A stretch of 64,000 nt of DNA. Origin: Haloferax marinum (GTDB lineage: Archaea; Halobacteriota; Halobacteria; Halobacteriales; Haloferacaceae). The stretch covers positions 620,001-684,000 of the forward strand of contig NZ_WKJQ01000001.1 of assembly GCF_009674625.1 (NCBI RefSeq), given 5' to 3'. Shown here piece by piece: positions 33,933-42,617 of the stretch; position 1 is the first letter of the stretch, and every line of letters begins with the position of its first letter. The translations under genes were made by a program, and so were the position numbers. The notes under the pieces were generated by a model that worked only from the letters and a program-made list of their open reading frames with translations, had not been told where the DNA came from and searched no databases.

Positions 33933-35072
33933 TCAGTTGTCGCTCGAATCGTAGCCGAGTGCGGCGGCCGTGTCGAGCAGTCCGCTTCCCTGTTCGTTCG
34001 ACGCGAGTCCGATATCCTCTGCTGTACTCTTGAGTCGCGAGCGAGCGTCGGCGTTCGTGTAGCCGTTGGCCATCAACTGTCCGGCGGCACCGGCGACGTG
34101 CGGCGTCGCCATCGACGTGCCCGAGAAGGTGTCGTAGCCGCCGGGAACCGTGGAGTAGATGTCCGTTCCGGGTGCGACGATTTCGACCTCGGGACCAGTC
34201 GAAGAGAACCCTGACAGCGAGTCGTCGCTCGCCGAGGAGGACACCGCCATGCACTCGCTGTACGCGGCGGGGTAGCCCACACAGTCCGTACACGGCCCAG
34301 AGTTACCCGCCGCAGCGACGAGGAAGACGCCGCGGTCGTCGGCGTACGTGCAGGCGTCCTTCACCGTCTGGGAACCCGAGGAGGCCCCGAGGCTCATGGA
34401 CGCCACGTCCCAGCCCTGGTCTGCGGTGTACTCGATACCGGCGGCGATGTCGGAGAAACTCCCCGACCCGCGCTTGTCGAGCACTTTCACGGCGTGCAGC
34501 GTCGCCTCGGTGGAGACGCCCTTGACGCCCTGACTGTTGTCGTCTGCGTTGGCGATACCCGCGCAGTGGGTGCCGTGGTCGTTGTCGTCGTCCCACGCCT
34601 CCGCGTACGGCCCCCGTGACTTGACGAACGCCTTGCCCGCGCCGAGGTTCGCCTGCAAGTCCGGATGGTCCGAGTCGATTCCGGTGTCGAGGATAGCGAT
34701 GTCGGCGCCCGCCCCGGTGTCGCCGTTCGCGTGGGCGACTTCTGAGTCTGTGCGGTCGATGCCCCAGGTGAGTTGCTGGGCCAGTGCGTGCATCGTTCCG
34801 TTGACCTCGACGTAGCGCACGTCGGGGCGCTTGCGCAGGCCTGCGACCGCGTTCTCGTTGACCCGGACCGTCACCGCGTCGAAGTTGAACTCTCGGACGA
34901 CCTGGTCCGCCTCGGCCACCGCCGCGCGCTTGCCGCTGTCGTCGCTGTAGCCGACGTTGACCTCGACAGTGCCCGGCGTTGCCGACGCCATTCCAGCGAG
35001 CCCGGTTGTCGCGACGGCCGCGCCCGCCGCTTTCAGTACGTCACGTCGTGTCTTGGGGTCACGATATACCAT
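33933..35072 (-). CDS. Halolysin-like subtilase, Tat-exported
   Basis: A 379-residue S8 serine protease. ATG 35072 opens a twin-arginine signal ('TRRDVLKAAGAAVATTGLAG'), followed by an inhibitory propeptide (~35-110). The catalytic triad is visible: Asp in 'ADIAILDTGIDSDHPDLQ', His in 'DDNDHGTHCAGIA', Ser in 'FSGTSMATPHVAGAA', with the oxyanion Asn in 'VAAAGNSGPCTDC'. Unlike classical halolysins (about 520 residues) it ends right after the catalytic domain ('ALGYDSSDN') and lacks the C-terminal extension. Tat export of folded protein makes cytoplasmic inhibition necessary, consistent with the adjacent BsuPI gene. Confidence 0.93.
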   Translation of the reverse strand: MVYRDPKTRRDVLKAAGAAVATTGLAGMASATPGTVEVNVGYSDDSGKRAAVAEADQVVREFNFDAVTVRVNENAVAGLRKRPDVRYVEVNGTMHALAQQLTWGIDRTDSEVAHANGDTGAGADIAILDTGIDSDHPDLQANLGAGKAFVKSRGPYAEAWDDDNDHGTHCAGIANADDNSQGVKGVSTEATLHAVKVLDKRGSGSFSDIAAGIEYTADQGWDVASMSLGASSGSQTVKDACTYADDRGVFLVAAAGNSGPCTDCVGYPAAYSECMAVSSSASDDSLSGFSSTGPEVEIVAPGTDIYSTVPGGYDTFSGTSMATPHVAGAAGQLMANGYTNADARSRLKSTAEDIGLASNEQGSGLLDTAAALGYDSSDN

Positions 35073-35281
35073 GACGAACAAGAAAGTGTGACACGTTGAC
35101 ATAATTCTGTTGGCCAACTATCCAACTCAGCGATGTCTCGGTAGAGTCAGTCACCACGAACTACGGACCCAGCTCCCGAAAGAGCGACCGAGGTCGGTCG
35201 GAAGCGCAGTCGAACGGCCGACCACGGGTAGCCGTACCCGGTAACGAGACACCTTTCTACCACCGATTCCTACCACGATTC

Positions 35282-36028
35282 GTGCAGGTCGTCGGCTACG
35301 ATACTGGGACGCCCGCGCTCTACGTTTCGACGAGCGACGGCCTCGACTCGGTCGAACTCGCCCCCGGAACCGAACTCGACTATCGCCTCGAATCCCGGCA
35401 CTGCGCCGGGACCATGCACGACGGGACTCACATCTCGTGTCCAAACACCCGTGCGCCGTACTGCGACGACCACCAGAGCACGTGGGTCTGTGCGAAGTGC
35501 ACAGGGACGTGCCTCAAAGACGAGATGGACTGCTACGAAGACCACGCCGTCTACCTCGCGGCGTTCGCCCCCGACACGTTCAAAGTCGGTGTCACCCGTC
35601 TGTGGCGACTGGAGACACGACTCCGTGAGCAGGGTGCGGACCTCGCGGCACACGTTCGGACCTTCTCGGACGGCCGAATCGCCCGCGAGTACGAAGCAGA
35701 ACTCGCGACCCGACTCACTGACCGGGTCCGCGTGCCGACGAAAGTTTCGGGGTTCGGCCGCGACGTGGACACCGAGGCGTGGAACCGCCTCCTCTCCGAA
35801 TTCGACCCCATCGACACGTTCGAGTTCGACTACGGCCTCGGCCTCACGGATAGCCCAGTCGCAGAGACCATCGCGACGGGGACGGTCCGCGGCGTGAAAG
35901 GTCGTGTACTCGTCGTCGACCATCTCGGAACCACCTACGCCGTCGACATGCGCTCGCTCGTCGGCTACGAACTGGAGGATGGTGGGACCGACCGGAATCT
36001 GCAGTCGAGTCTGGGTGCGTTTTCGTAG
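35282..36028 (+). CDS. DUF2797 family protein
   Basis: A 248-residue protein starting at GTG 35282. It has an N-terminal Cys-rich segment ('HCAGTMHDGTHISCPNTRAP', 'YCDDHQSTWVCAKCTGTC') that may bind zinc, then 'VYLAAFAPDTFKVGVTRLWR', which resembles a GIY-YIG-like nuclease core. I know the family as DUF2797; activity is not established. It is divergent from the subtilase, with 209 bp between starts that hold 'cgggta-gccg-tacccg' near 35225-35240, a small hairpin. Confidence 0.82.
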   Translation: MQVVGYDTGTPALYVSTSDGLDSVELAPGTELDYRLESRHCAGTMHDGTHISCPNTRAPYCDDHQSTWVCAKCTGTCLKDEMDCYEDHAVYLAAFAPDTFKVGVTRLWRLETRLREQGADLAAHVRTFSDGRIAREYEAELATRLTDRVRVPTKVSGFGRDVDTEAWNRLLSEFDPIDTFEFDYGLGLTDSPVAETIATGTVRGVKGRVLVVDHLGTTYAVDMRSLVGYELEDGGTDRNLQSSLGAFS

Positions 36029-36139
36029 CGAAGCACTCAGCGCTCGTCTCTTTCGTTCTTCGCTGTGGGCACGGTGAGGCTATGGTGTGTCCTCTCAGAG
36101 ACCGTCAGCACTTTCCGGGTGGACGGCTAATCCGCGACT

Positions 36140-36553
36140 ATGGCTGACGAAGAACCCGCAGACGAGACGCAGGCACCCGACGAATCTGAATCCGACGACG
36201 GCGAAGAGAAGTCGTTCCGTGAGCGGGTCGAAGAGATTCGCAAGCGACGCGAAGAAGAACGAGAAAACGGCGAGCGACCGTCACCCGAAGAGATGATGGG
36301 CGGCGGTCCCGGCGGCATGGGTGGCGGCATGGGCGGCGGCAACCCCTTCGCACAGATGATGAGCGGCATGATGGGCGGCGGTGCCGGCGGCCCCGGCGGC
36401 ATGGGCGGCGCTCCCGGCGCTCAGCGCGAAGAAGAACAGCGTGGCGGCGACAACGAAGCACTCGTCCGCGAAGTCCGACAACTCCGCGACGAGGTCCGCG
36501 ACGTGAACCGCGAACTTCGGCGCATCGCCGACGCGCTCGAGAACCGCGACTGA
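36140..36553 (+). CDS. Gly/Met-rich acidic coiled-coil protein
   Basis: A 137-residue protein in three parts: a very acidic start (~1-50), a low-complexity Gly/Met stretch with 'GGMGGGMGGG' (~53-95), and a C-terminal helix 'LVREVRQLRDEVRDVNRELR' likely to dimerise as coiled coil. I recognise no functional family; the Gly/Met region recalls chaperonin C-terminal tails, but nothing else matches. The stop codon lies within the loop of a small hairpin ('aaccgc' 36541-36546 and 'gcggtt' near 36555). Confidence 0.6.
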   Translation: MADEEPADETQAPDESESDDGEEKSFRERVEEIRKRREEERENGERPSPEEMMGGGPGGMGGGMGGGNPFAQMMSGMMGGGAGGPGGMGGAPGAQREEEQRGGDNEALVREVRQLRDEVRDVNRELRRIADALENRD

Positions 36554-36580
36554 AGCGGTTTCACAGTCGGTCTATTTCTG

Positions 36581-37681
36581 TCACCCGAGTCGGTCGTAGA
36601 GCGCCGCGAGTCTATCGACCGAATGTTCGACGCTCACCTCGTCACGGCGCTCCAGACACTGAGCACTGAGTTCGTCGCGTTCGGCGAGTGCTCGCTGGAT
36701 ACCGTGACGGAACCCATCGATATCACCTGACTCGTAGTGATAGCCCGTCTGGCCATCCACGACCGTATCTTCGAGGGCTCCGTCGTTCACGCCGACGACT
36801 GGCGTCCCGCAGGCGTTGGCTTCCAGTGCGACGAGGCCTTGCGTCTCGACCGGACTTGGGAAGCCGAACACGTCGAGCGCGGAGTAGAACGCCGGGAGTT
36901 CCTCTCGGTCCAGAAAGCCGAGGAACCGAGCGTCGACGTCGAGGTCTGCGGCGAGTGCTTCTAACTCGTCACGCGCGGGGCCGTCTCCACCGAAGACGAG
37001 TGTCGCGTCGAGGTCGGCAGCGGCACGGACGAGTTCGCCGAGGTGTTTTTCGTAGCCGTGTCGTCCCGTGTAGCCGACGAGCGGACCGTCACCGAGTTCG
37101 TACCGCGCGCGGAACTCGTCGCCGTCGACCGGAGCGAACTGTTCGATGTCGATGCCGTTCGAGAGGACGACGATTTCGGTGTCGACGCCGACTTCGTTTC
37201 GGAGGCGTCGCTTCGCGTCCTCGCTGGGGACGATGACGGCGTCTGCGCGGTCGAAGAACCACCGTTCGTATCGTTCGGCGGTTCGTTCGACGCCGCGTTC
37301 GATGACCTCTACCGAACTGAGATACTCTGCGTACTCGCCGGTCGGCGTGTGATAGGTTGCGACGAGCGGGAGTTCGTGCCGACGAGCGAGGCGGAGGCCT
37401 GCCAGTCCGAGGCCGAAAGGCGTGTGCGCGTGGACGATGTCGACGTCGTCGACGTCGCTTGGAACTCGAGGTGCACCGACGCGCATTCCGTCGTAGAACG
37501 GGAACGGAAGGCTCCTGACTGGGTATTCTCCGACCTCTGGCGAGTAGGCGTCGTCCTTCGGGAAGACGACGTCCATGCGGCCACCGCGGCGTTGCCACCG
37601 CTCGCGCCACGTCTGAATCGTGTACGTGACGCCGTTGACGGTCGGCAGATACGTGTCGGTGAAGGCGGCGACCGACTGCAT
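36581..37681 (-). CDS. GT4 glycosyltransferase
   Basis: A 366-residue GT-B fold enzyme. The N-terminal domain starts 'AFTDTYLPTVNGVTYTIQTW', the acceptor-side pattern of diacylglycerol or mannosyl-type GT4 enzymes, and includes 'VDIVHAHTPFGLGLAGLRLA'. The nucleotide-sugar domain has 'GYTGRHGYEKHLGELVRAA' and the E-x7-E motif in 'SPVETQGLVALEANACGTPV'. It probably adds a sugar to a membrane lipid. It lies 69 bp downstream of a second GT4 gene in the same direction. Confidence 0.88.
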   Translation of the reverse strand: MQSVAAFTDTYLPTVNGVTYTIQTWRERWQRRGGRMDVVFPKDDAYSPEVGEYPVRSLPFPFYDGMRVGAPRVPSDVDDVDIVHAHTPFGLGLAGLRLARRHELPLVATYHTPTGEYAEYLSSVEVIERGVERTAERYERWFFDRADAVIVPSEDAKRRLRNEVGVDTEIVVLSNGIDIEQFAPVDGDEFRARYELGDGPLVGYTGRHGYEKHLGELVRAAADLDATLVFGGDGPARDELEALAADLDVDARFLGFLDREELPAFYSALDVFGFPSPVETQGLVALEANACGTPVVGVNDGALEDTVVDGQTGYHYESGDIDGFRHGIQRALAERDELSAQCLERRDEVSVEHSVDRLAALYDRLG

Positions 37682-37750
37682 GGCCAGTGCTGTGAGGCGA
37701 ACCGGATAAACTGTTGTGACTTTCCGCTGGTATGCGAGGCAGTCTCGAAG

Positions 37751-38812
37751 TTACGCGTCGAGTTCCCCAGCGAGTGCGTCTTCGTACGTCTCGACGAGTC
37801 GGTCACCGACGCGGTCCAGACTGTGTTCGGCGGCCGTCTTCCGGGCGTTCTCACCGAGTCGCTGGCGCAGGTCGGGGTCGTTTTCGAGCAGTTCGAGCGC
37901 GCGAGCGAACTCCTCGTCCGTCTCGCACTTCAGACAGTCGTAGCCGTGGGTGTAGAACTCCTCGAAGACGGGGATATCGCGGAGGACGACTGCTTTCCCA
38001 CAGGCCATCGCTTCGAGGACGGCGATGCCCTGGTTCTCGTTCTTCGTGGGGAAGAGGTAGACGTCTCCTGCGCCGTATGCGCCGCGGATGTCGTCTATCC
38101 ACCCGGTGAAGGTGACGTTCTCCGGAGCGTTTTCGACCCAGTATTTGACCTTCTTCGACGCGTGTGGGCCCGTGTCGTACGGTCCGAACCACGCGAAGTC
38201 GTAGTCGGTCGCCTTGGCGACGTTGCAGAACGTGGTGAGGCCCTTCCGTTCGAAGACGTTGCCGACGAGGAACACCGTCATCCCGTCGAGGTCGTACGCC
38301 TCTCGATACTCGTCGCGGAACTCTTCGAACCCTTCGAGAGCCTCGGCGTCGACACCGTTCGAAATCGGTCGAATCGGTGCATCGACCGGATACGATTCGA
38401 GGATTCGCTTGGTGTAGTTGGACGGACACAGAACCACGTCTGCCTGCGAGTAGAACCACTTGAGATACTTCCCGAGCGCGGGTGCGATAGCGTTGGACCC
38501 GCGGAAACTCTCGGCGAAGTCCTCGCGAGTGACGTGTGAGTGGAGGACCAGTGGAATATCGTTCCGCTTGGCGTGTCTGGCGACGGCGACAGAGCCCGGC
38601 CCGATGAGGTTGCAGTGGGCCACGTCGTAGTCGCGGAAGACGCAGTCACCTCCGAGGAGTTCGCTCACGCCCGCCGAGACGGACTCCGGCCACGGCGAGG
38701 TAATCACGTCCACGTCGGTGGTAGAGAGGGCCGCCCGCTGTTGGTCGGTGGAGGTTCCGATACCGCTCCGTTCGAGTTGCGAGGCGAACTCGAGGTAGTT
38801 CAAGACGCGCAC
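37751..38812 (-). CDS. GT4 glycosyltransferase
   Basis: A 353-residue GT-B enzyme. I start it at GTG 38812 ('VRVLNYLEFASQLERSGIGT'); the long frame upstream overlaps the divergent rnp4 gene and has no similar sequence. Motifs are 'YDVAHCNLIGPGSVAVARHA', 'VDAPIRPISNGVDAEALEGF', 'FLVGNVFERKGLTTFCNVAK' and 'TKNENQGIAVLEAMACGKAV' (E-x7-E). With the downstream GT4 gene it probably builds a two-sugar glycolipid headgroup; donor and acceptor are not known. Confidence 0.85.
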   Translation of the reverse strand: MRVLNYLEFASQLERSGIGTSTDQQRAALSTTDVDVITSPWPESVSAGVSELLGGDCVFRDYDVAHCNLIGPGSVAVARHAKRNDIPLVLHSHVTREDFAESFRGSNAIAPALGKYLKWFYSQADVVLCPSNYTKRILESYPVDAPIRPISNGVDAEALEGFEEFRDEYREAYDLDGMTVFLVGNVFERKGLTTFCNVAKATDYDFAWFGPYDTGPHASKKVKYWVENAPENVTFTGWIDDIRGAYGAGDVYLFPTKNENQGIAVLEAMACGKAVVLRDIPVFEEFYTHGYDCLKCETDEEFARALELLENDPDLRQRLGENARKTAAEHSLDRVGDRLVETYEDALAGELDA

Positions 38813-38968
38813 GTTCGTGCGTTCTTGTGGGTGGGATTTGACCCTACCGGCTTTCGAGTCGGAGGGCTCTCCAGTCGTCCCAGTCGCGTGGTCTGTTCGG
38901 CGTTCCGGTCGCGTGGTTCTCTCCGACAGTTCGGAACGCCTATGCCTCGGCCACTCTCCCCACCTATC

Positions 38969-39244
38969 ATGAGCATCGCGGAGGAGCGTATCGACCGACT
39001 CCACCAGTTGGCCCACGACGCGGCCGCCGAGGGTGACCACGAACGTGCCCGCGAGTACGTCCGTCTCGCCCGCCGCGTCGCAGAGCGGAATCGCTGTGGT
39101 CTGCCGAAGAAGTTCCGCCGCTTTACCTGTGACAAGTGCGATGCGTATCTCATTCCGGGCACCAACGCCCGCGTTCGGACGCAGGCCGGTGGCCACGTCG
39201 TCGTCCGATGTGACTGCGGTGAGACCAAGCGATATCCGTACTGA
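38969..39244 (+). CDS. rnp4: RNase P protein component 4 (Rpp21)
   Basis: A 91-residue subunit of archaeal RNase P, which trims the 5' leader of pre-tRNA. The N-terminal helices ('AEERIDRLHQLAHDAAAEGD', 'EYVRLARRVAERNRCGLPKK') bind Rpp29, and the zinc ribbon has 'FTCDKCDAYLIPG' and 'VVRCDCGE'. ATG 38969 gives the standard N-terminus. It starts an RNA-related group rnp4-yhbY-mscS. Confidence 0.92.
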   Translation: MSIAEERIDRLHQLAHDAAAEGDHERAREYVRLARRVAERNRCGLPKKFRRFTCDKCDAYLIPGTNARVRTQAGGHVVVRCDCGETKRYPY

Positions 39245-39337
39245 CGGCGGTGTCGGCCGGGAAAACGTGTGAGTCACCGACAACCCGCCGGTAAATCCTT
39301 ACGGTTGAAGTCCTTTCGCACGTAGTGGAGTCCACGC

Positions 39338-39586
39338 ATGAACACGCAGGACCTACGAAAGGAAGCCCACGACCTCGACGTGACCGTCTGGGTAGGCAAA
39401 AGTGGTATCGAGGCAGTTGCCGGCGAGTTGAACGACCAGTTGGCCGAACGTAATCTCGTCAAAGCGAAGTTCCTCCGTGCTTCGCTGGGCGGGACGACCG
39501 TCGACGAAGCGGCCGAAGACCTCGCAGAGCGAGTGAACGCCGAACTGATAGAGACACGGGGGAAGACCGCAGTGTTCCACCGATGA
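39338..39586 (+). CDS. YhbY/CRM-domain RNA-binding protein
   Basis: An 82-residue single CRM (CRS1-YhbY) domain. The pattern 'TVWVGKSGIEAVAGELNDQL', 'LVKAKFLRASLGGTTVDEAA' and 'IETRGKTAVFHR' is typical, with the GxxG-like loop 'VGKSG'. The bacterial homologue binds pre-50S ribosomes; archaeal ones may act in rRNA or tRNA processing, consistent with the rnp4 neighbour. It overlaps mscS by four bases. Confidence 0.88.
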   Translation: MNTQDLRKEAHDLDVTVWVGKSGIEAVAGELNDQLAERNLVKAKFLRASLGGTTVDEAAEDLAERVNAELIETRGKTAVFHR

Positions 39587-40491
39587 ACGCACTCGTACTT
39601 CCACTTCAGTTGCAGAGTGACGGTGGTGTGATTGGCCGAATCCTCGCACAGCAGAACATCCCATACGCGGGGACGCTCGGAACAGTTCTCGGCTTCATCA
39701 TCGCGTTCGTCGTCGTCTACATCGTCGGCAAGGCGGTGTTGTCGTCCGTAGTCGGGCGCATCCTCGACAAGCGCGGTGCTGACGAACACGCCCAGAAACC
39801 GCTGATGAAGCTCGTGTCGCTCGTCACGGGGTTCGTCGCCGTCGCCGTCGGGTTCGGATTCGCCGGCCTCGGGAGCTTCCTGCAGTCGCTGGCGACCATC
39901 GGTGCTGCGGCGACACTCGCGATTGGTTTCGCGATGCAGGACGTCATCGCGAACTTCGTCGCGGGCATCTTCATCTTCACCGACAAACCGTTCCGTATCA
40001 ACGACTGGATCGAGTGGGACGGCAACTCCGGTGTCGTCGAGGACATTTCCTTCCGCGTGACGCGTGTTCGGACGTTCGACAACGAACTGCTCACCGTGCC
40101 GAACTCGCAACTCACCGACGGCGTCATCAAGAACCCCGTCGCGAAGAACAAACTCCGTCTGCAGGTGCCGTTCGGAATCGGCTACGACGACGACATCGAA
40201 CTGGCGACCGACATCATCATCGAAGAGGCCGAAAAGCACGACGGAATCATGGACGACCCCGCCCCGTCGGTCCGATTGACCGAACTGGGTGACTCGTCTG
40301 TCACGCTCAAGTCGCGTATCTGGATTGCAGACCCCAGTCGCGCCGACTTCGTCAAGACGCGTGGCGAGTACGTGACGGCAGTAAAACGTCGGTTCGACGA
40401 GGAGGGAATCGACATCCCCTACCCGAACCGGACGCTCAGTGGCGAACTCTCCATCGGCGGGATGGACCGCCTCGTCCAGTCGAACGACTGA
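39583..40491 (+). CDS. Small-conductance mechanosensitive channel MscS
   Basis: A 302-residue channel that opens on membrane tension to release solutes after osmotic downshock. Three membrane helices: ~32-55, ~75-100 and the pore helix 'LATIGAAATLAIGFAMQDVI' ending in the family motif 'FVAGIFIFTDKPFRINDWIE'. The cytoplasmic vestibule has 'VTRVRTFDNELLTVPNSQL'. A heptamer is expected. Translationally coupled to yhbY. Confidence 0.93.
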   Translation: MNALVLPLQLQSDGGVIGRILAQQNIPYAGTLGTVLGFIIAFVVVYIVGKAVLSSVVGRILDKRGADEHAQKPLMKLVSLVTGFVAVAVGFGFAGLGSFLQSLATIGAAATLAIGFAMQDVIANFVAGIFIFTDKPFRINDWIEWDGNSGVVEDISFRVTRVRTFDNELLTVPNSQLTDGVIKNPVAKNKLRLQVPFGIGYDDDIELATDIIIEEAEKHDGIMDDPAPSVRLTELGDSSVTLKSRIWIADPSRADFVKTRGEYVTAVKRRFDEEGIDIPYPNRTLSGELSIGGMDRLVQSND

Positions 40492-40557
40492 GTTCGGCTA
40501 TCCAGACCTCGTTTTTGTTCTGTCTCGACTCGTGACGAAGAGCACTCGTTGTCGACG

Positions 40558-41370
40558 TTAGAGTTCGATACGCTCGACGAGTTGGTCTTCGGACCGCGTG
40601 TTGACAGCGACGATTTTGACGTGGTCTTCGAGACCCGACCCGTCGAGTTTCGCCTTCAGGAGGTTGTCGACCTGGTAGACGCCCGCCGCGTTCACCATCT
40701 CGATTTCGACGAGAACGGCCTTGTCGTCGCCCTCTTTCAGCGACACGTTGCGAATCGCCCGACTGGAGAGCGTGTTGATTCCTCGCCCACCTTTCTCGTA
40801 GGGGATACGTGACCGGCCACGTTCCATGTCGAGGGCGTCGGCGACGCGAATGACGCCTGCTTCGAGCGTGAGCGGGTCTTCTTCGCGGTGGTGTGTGAGA
40901 ATCGCGTGGAGAACCTCGGCTTTCATTCGAACCGTGTCGGCGACGTCGTAGAACTGCGGGAGGAACCGGTCGAGAACGTCCGACGCGAGTGGGATAGAGT
41001 AGTAGGCGTGGTCGTCGCGGTGGACGATGTGCCCGATGTCGTGTAACTGCGCCGCGAGTGCGACGATGACTGCTTCGTCTGCTTCGTCGAGTCCTTCGTC
41101 TGCCGCGCCGTTGAACTCACAGCCACCGCGCTTGAGCAGGTCGTAGAGACGGAGCGCACGGTTGCGGACGATTTCGATGTGCTTCGGTCCGTGGTCGTTG
41201 TAGCCTTTCCGCGTGACCGCGTTGACGTTCTGGGCTTCGAGGAGGGTTCGTATCTCTTCGTCTTCGAGGAGGACAGGGAGTATTTCGTTGAGTTTCTCGT
41301 CGGGGAACGAGTGGTCCGCGTCGGGGTCGTAGACTCGGCCACCGTTGAGACTATCTTCAGAATCTGCCAT
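40558..41370 (-). CDS. HD-domain phosphohydrolase
   Basis: A 270-residue metal-dependent hydrolase. Metal ligands are seen in 'KGYNDHGPKHIEIVRNRALR' (H), 'ALAAQLHDIGHIVHRDDHAY' (the HD pair) and 'GVIRVADALDMERGR' (D). The C-terminal ~70 residues form a beta-rich regulatory domain ('DHVKIVAVNTRSEDQLVERI'). The substrate is probably a nucleotide or cyclic nucleotide; not predictable further. Stand-alone gene. Confidence 0.85.
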   Translation of the reverse strand: MADSEDSLNGGRVYDPDADHSFPDEKLNEILPVLLEDEEIRTLLEAQNVNAVTRKGYNDHGPKHIEIVRNRALRLYDLLKRGGCEFNGAADEGLDEADEAVIVALAAQLHDIGHIVHRDDHAYYSIPLASDVLDRFLPQFYDVADTVRMKAEVLHAILTHHREEDPLTLEAGVIRVADALDMERGRSRIPYEKGGRGINTLSSRAIRNVSLKEGDDKAVLVEIEMVNAAGVYQVDNLLKAKLDGSGLEDHVKIVAVNTRSEDQLVERIEL

Positions 41371-41439
41371 GCGTCAGATGGTGGTTCCAGCGAGAAAAAA
41401 GGTCTGGGCAGTGCGGTCTGGTCGCAGACCGACCTCGAT

Positions 41440-41943
41440 TTATGCCGCTTCGGAAGGCTCTTCGAGTGCCTTGGATGCGGCGGCTTCGACTGCGTCGTAG
41501 TCGGGTTCGACGCCGGGGTCGTCGCTGACCCACTTGTAGGTGACTTCGCCGTCGGCGTCGACGACGAAGACCGAGCGCTTCGCGACGCTGTAGACGCCGA
41601 GGTCAGCGAAGTCCATCTCGACGTCGAACGCGTCGATGAGGTTGCGGTTCGTGTCGCTGATGAGGTCGAAGTTGAGGTCGTTCTTCTCGGCGAACTCAGA
41701 GAGCGTAAACGGCGTGTCGATGCTGATGCCGTAGACCGTCGCACCGACGTCGTCGAAGTTAGCCATCTGGTCGCGGAAGGTGCACATCTCCGTGGTGCAC
41801 ACGCCAGTGAAGGCAGCAGGGAAGAACGCGAGGACGACCGGCGCGTCGTCGAGGTTCTCAGAGAGCGTGAACGACTCGATGTCGCCTTCGATGTCCGTCT
41901 TCGGTGCGGTGAAGTCTGGAGCGGCGTCTCCAACAGATACCAT
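41440..41943 (-). CDS. Peroxiredoxin (thioredoxin-fold peroxidase)
   Basis: A 167-residue AhpC/Bcp-type peroxidase. The peroxidatic Cys sits in 'FFPAAFTGVCTTEMCTFRDQ' (T-x-x-C), and a nearby second Cys could resolve it. The thioredoxin fold continues with 'VYGISIDTPFTLSEFAEKND' and 'VYSVAKRSVFVVDADGEVTY'. It reduces H2O2 and organic peroxides in the cytoplasm. Start at ATG 41943; the frame extends 22 codons upstream without homologous sequence. Confidence 0.92.
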   Translation of the reverse strand: MVSVGDAAPDFTAPKTDIEGDIESFTLSENLDDAPVVLAFFPAAFTGVCTTEMCTFRDQMANFDDVGATVYGISIDTPFTLSEFAEKNDLNFDLISDTNRNLIDAFDVEMDFADLGVYSVAKRSVFVVDADGEVTYKWVSDDPGVEPDYDAVEAAASKALEEPSEAA

Positions 41944-42169
41944 ATACCCTCGATATTGTGGGCGACACTTTACTTCACGGGAATCGGAACGATTGGCCCG
42001 CGACGTCACCGTCTCCCGAAAGATATCAGTCTGTTTACTCGAAATCCCTCTCTGCTCCTCTCACGATTCACCGCATCGTCCAGTTCGGGACGTATCGGGG
42101 GCTGTACAGCGTGTTCTCGAACATCCACTACGTGCGACAGTCGTCGATTCGTGAATCCATTGAAGGCAA

Positions 42170-42180
42170 AAAGCCTATAA
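42170..42180 (+). promoter_or_regulatory. Candidate TATA box of tatA
   Basis: 'agcctataatt' is centred about 32 nt before the tatA ATG (42208), giving a leader of only a few bases. The rest of the 264-bp divergent region (41944-42207) holds no gene I can support. Confidence 0.45.
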
Positions 42181-42207
42181 TTGCGACTGGGTAACGCAGA
42201 AACAGCG

Positions 42208-42459
42208 ATGTTCGAGACTATCACCCCCCTGTTCCCGGGGCTCCCGGGCGGGCCGGAGCTGCTCATCGTCCTCCTCGTGCTCGTCCTGCTGTTCGGCGCG
42301 AATAAGATTCCGAAGCTTGCGCGGTCTACCGGGCAGGCAATGGGCGAGTTCAAGCGTGGACGCAGCGAGATCGAAGAAGAGCTTTCAGAAATGCAAGGCG
42401 ACGAAGACGACGAGGAATTCGTCACGGAGACGTCCACGTCGGCCAAGGCGGAGAACTAA
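42208..42459 (+). CDS. tatA: Twin-arginine translocase subunit TatA
   Basis: An 83-residue TatA family protein. One N-terminal helix ('GGPELLIVLLVLVLLFGANK') is followed by the conserved 'FGANKIPKLARSTGQAMGEF', an amphipathic helix and an acidic tail. It forms the pore of the Tat system, which exports folded proteins; several Tat substrates are in this window (LivJ, the subtilase, the halocyanin). No tatC is adjacent. ATG 42208 is preferred to the open frame from 42181. Confidence 0.92.
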   Translation: MFETITPLFPGLPGGPELLIVLLVLVLLFGANKIPKLARSTGQAMGEFKRGRSEIEEELSEMQGDEDDEEFVTETSTSAKAEN

Positions 42460-42544
42460 TCGCAGCTCCACTTTCTGTCACTTCTATCGGCCCACCGGGG
42501 TCGAACCACGCGATTTTTGACGAGTCCTGAGAGATTTCTCCGCA

Positions 42545-42617
42545 GGGCGTGTGGCCTAGCGGACAGGGCGAGAGGTTCCTAACCTCTCGATCGCGGGTTC
42601 GAATCCCGTCACGCCCG
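42545..42617 (+). tRNA. tRNA-Arg (anticodon CCT)
   Basis: Acceptor stem 'gggcgtg' pairs with 'cacgccc' (42610-42616), discriminator G at 42617. The anticodon stem 'agagg/cctct' encloses 'ttcctaa', giving anticodon CCT (reads AGG). The T-arm has 'ggttcgaatcc'. No CCA is encoded and no intron is present. Its 3' end is repeated in the following 370 bp. Confidence 0.95.
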
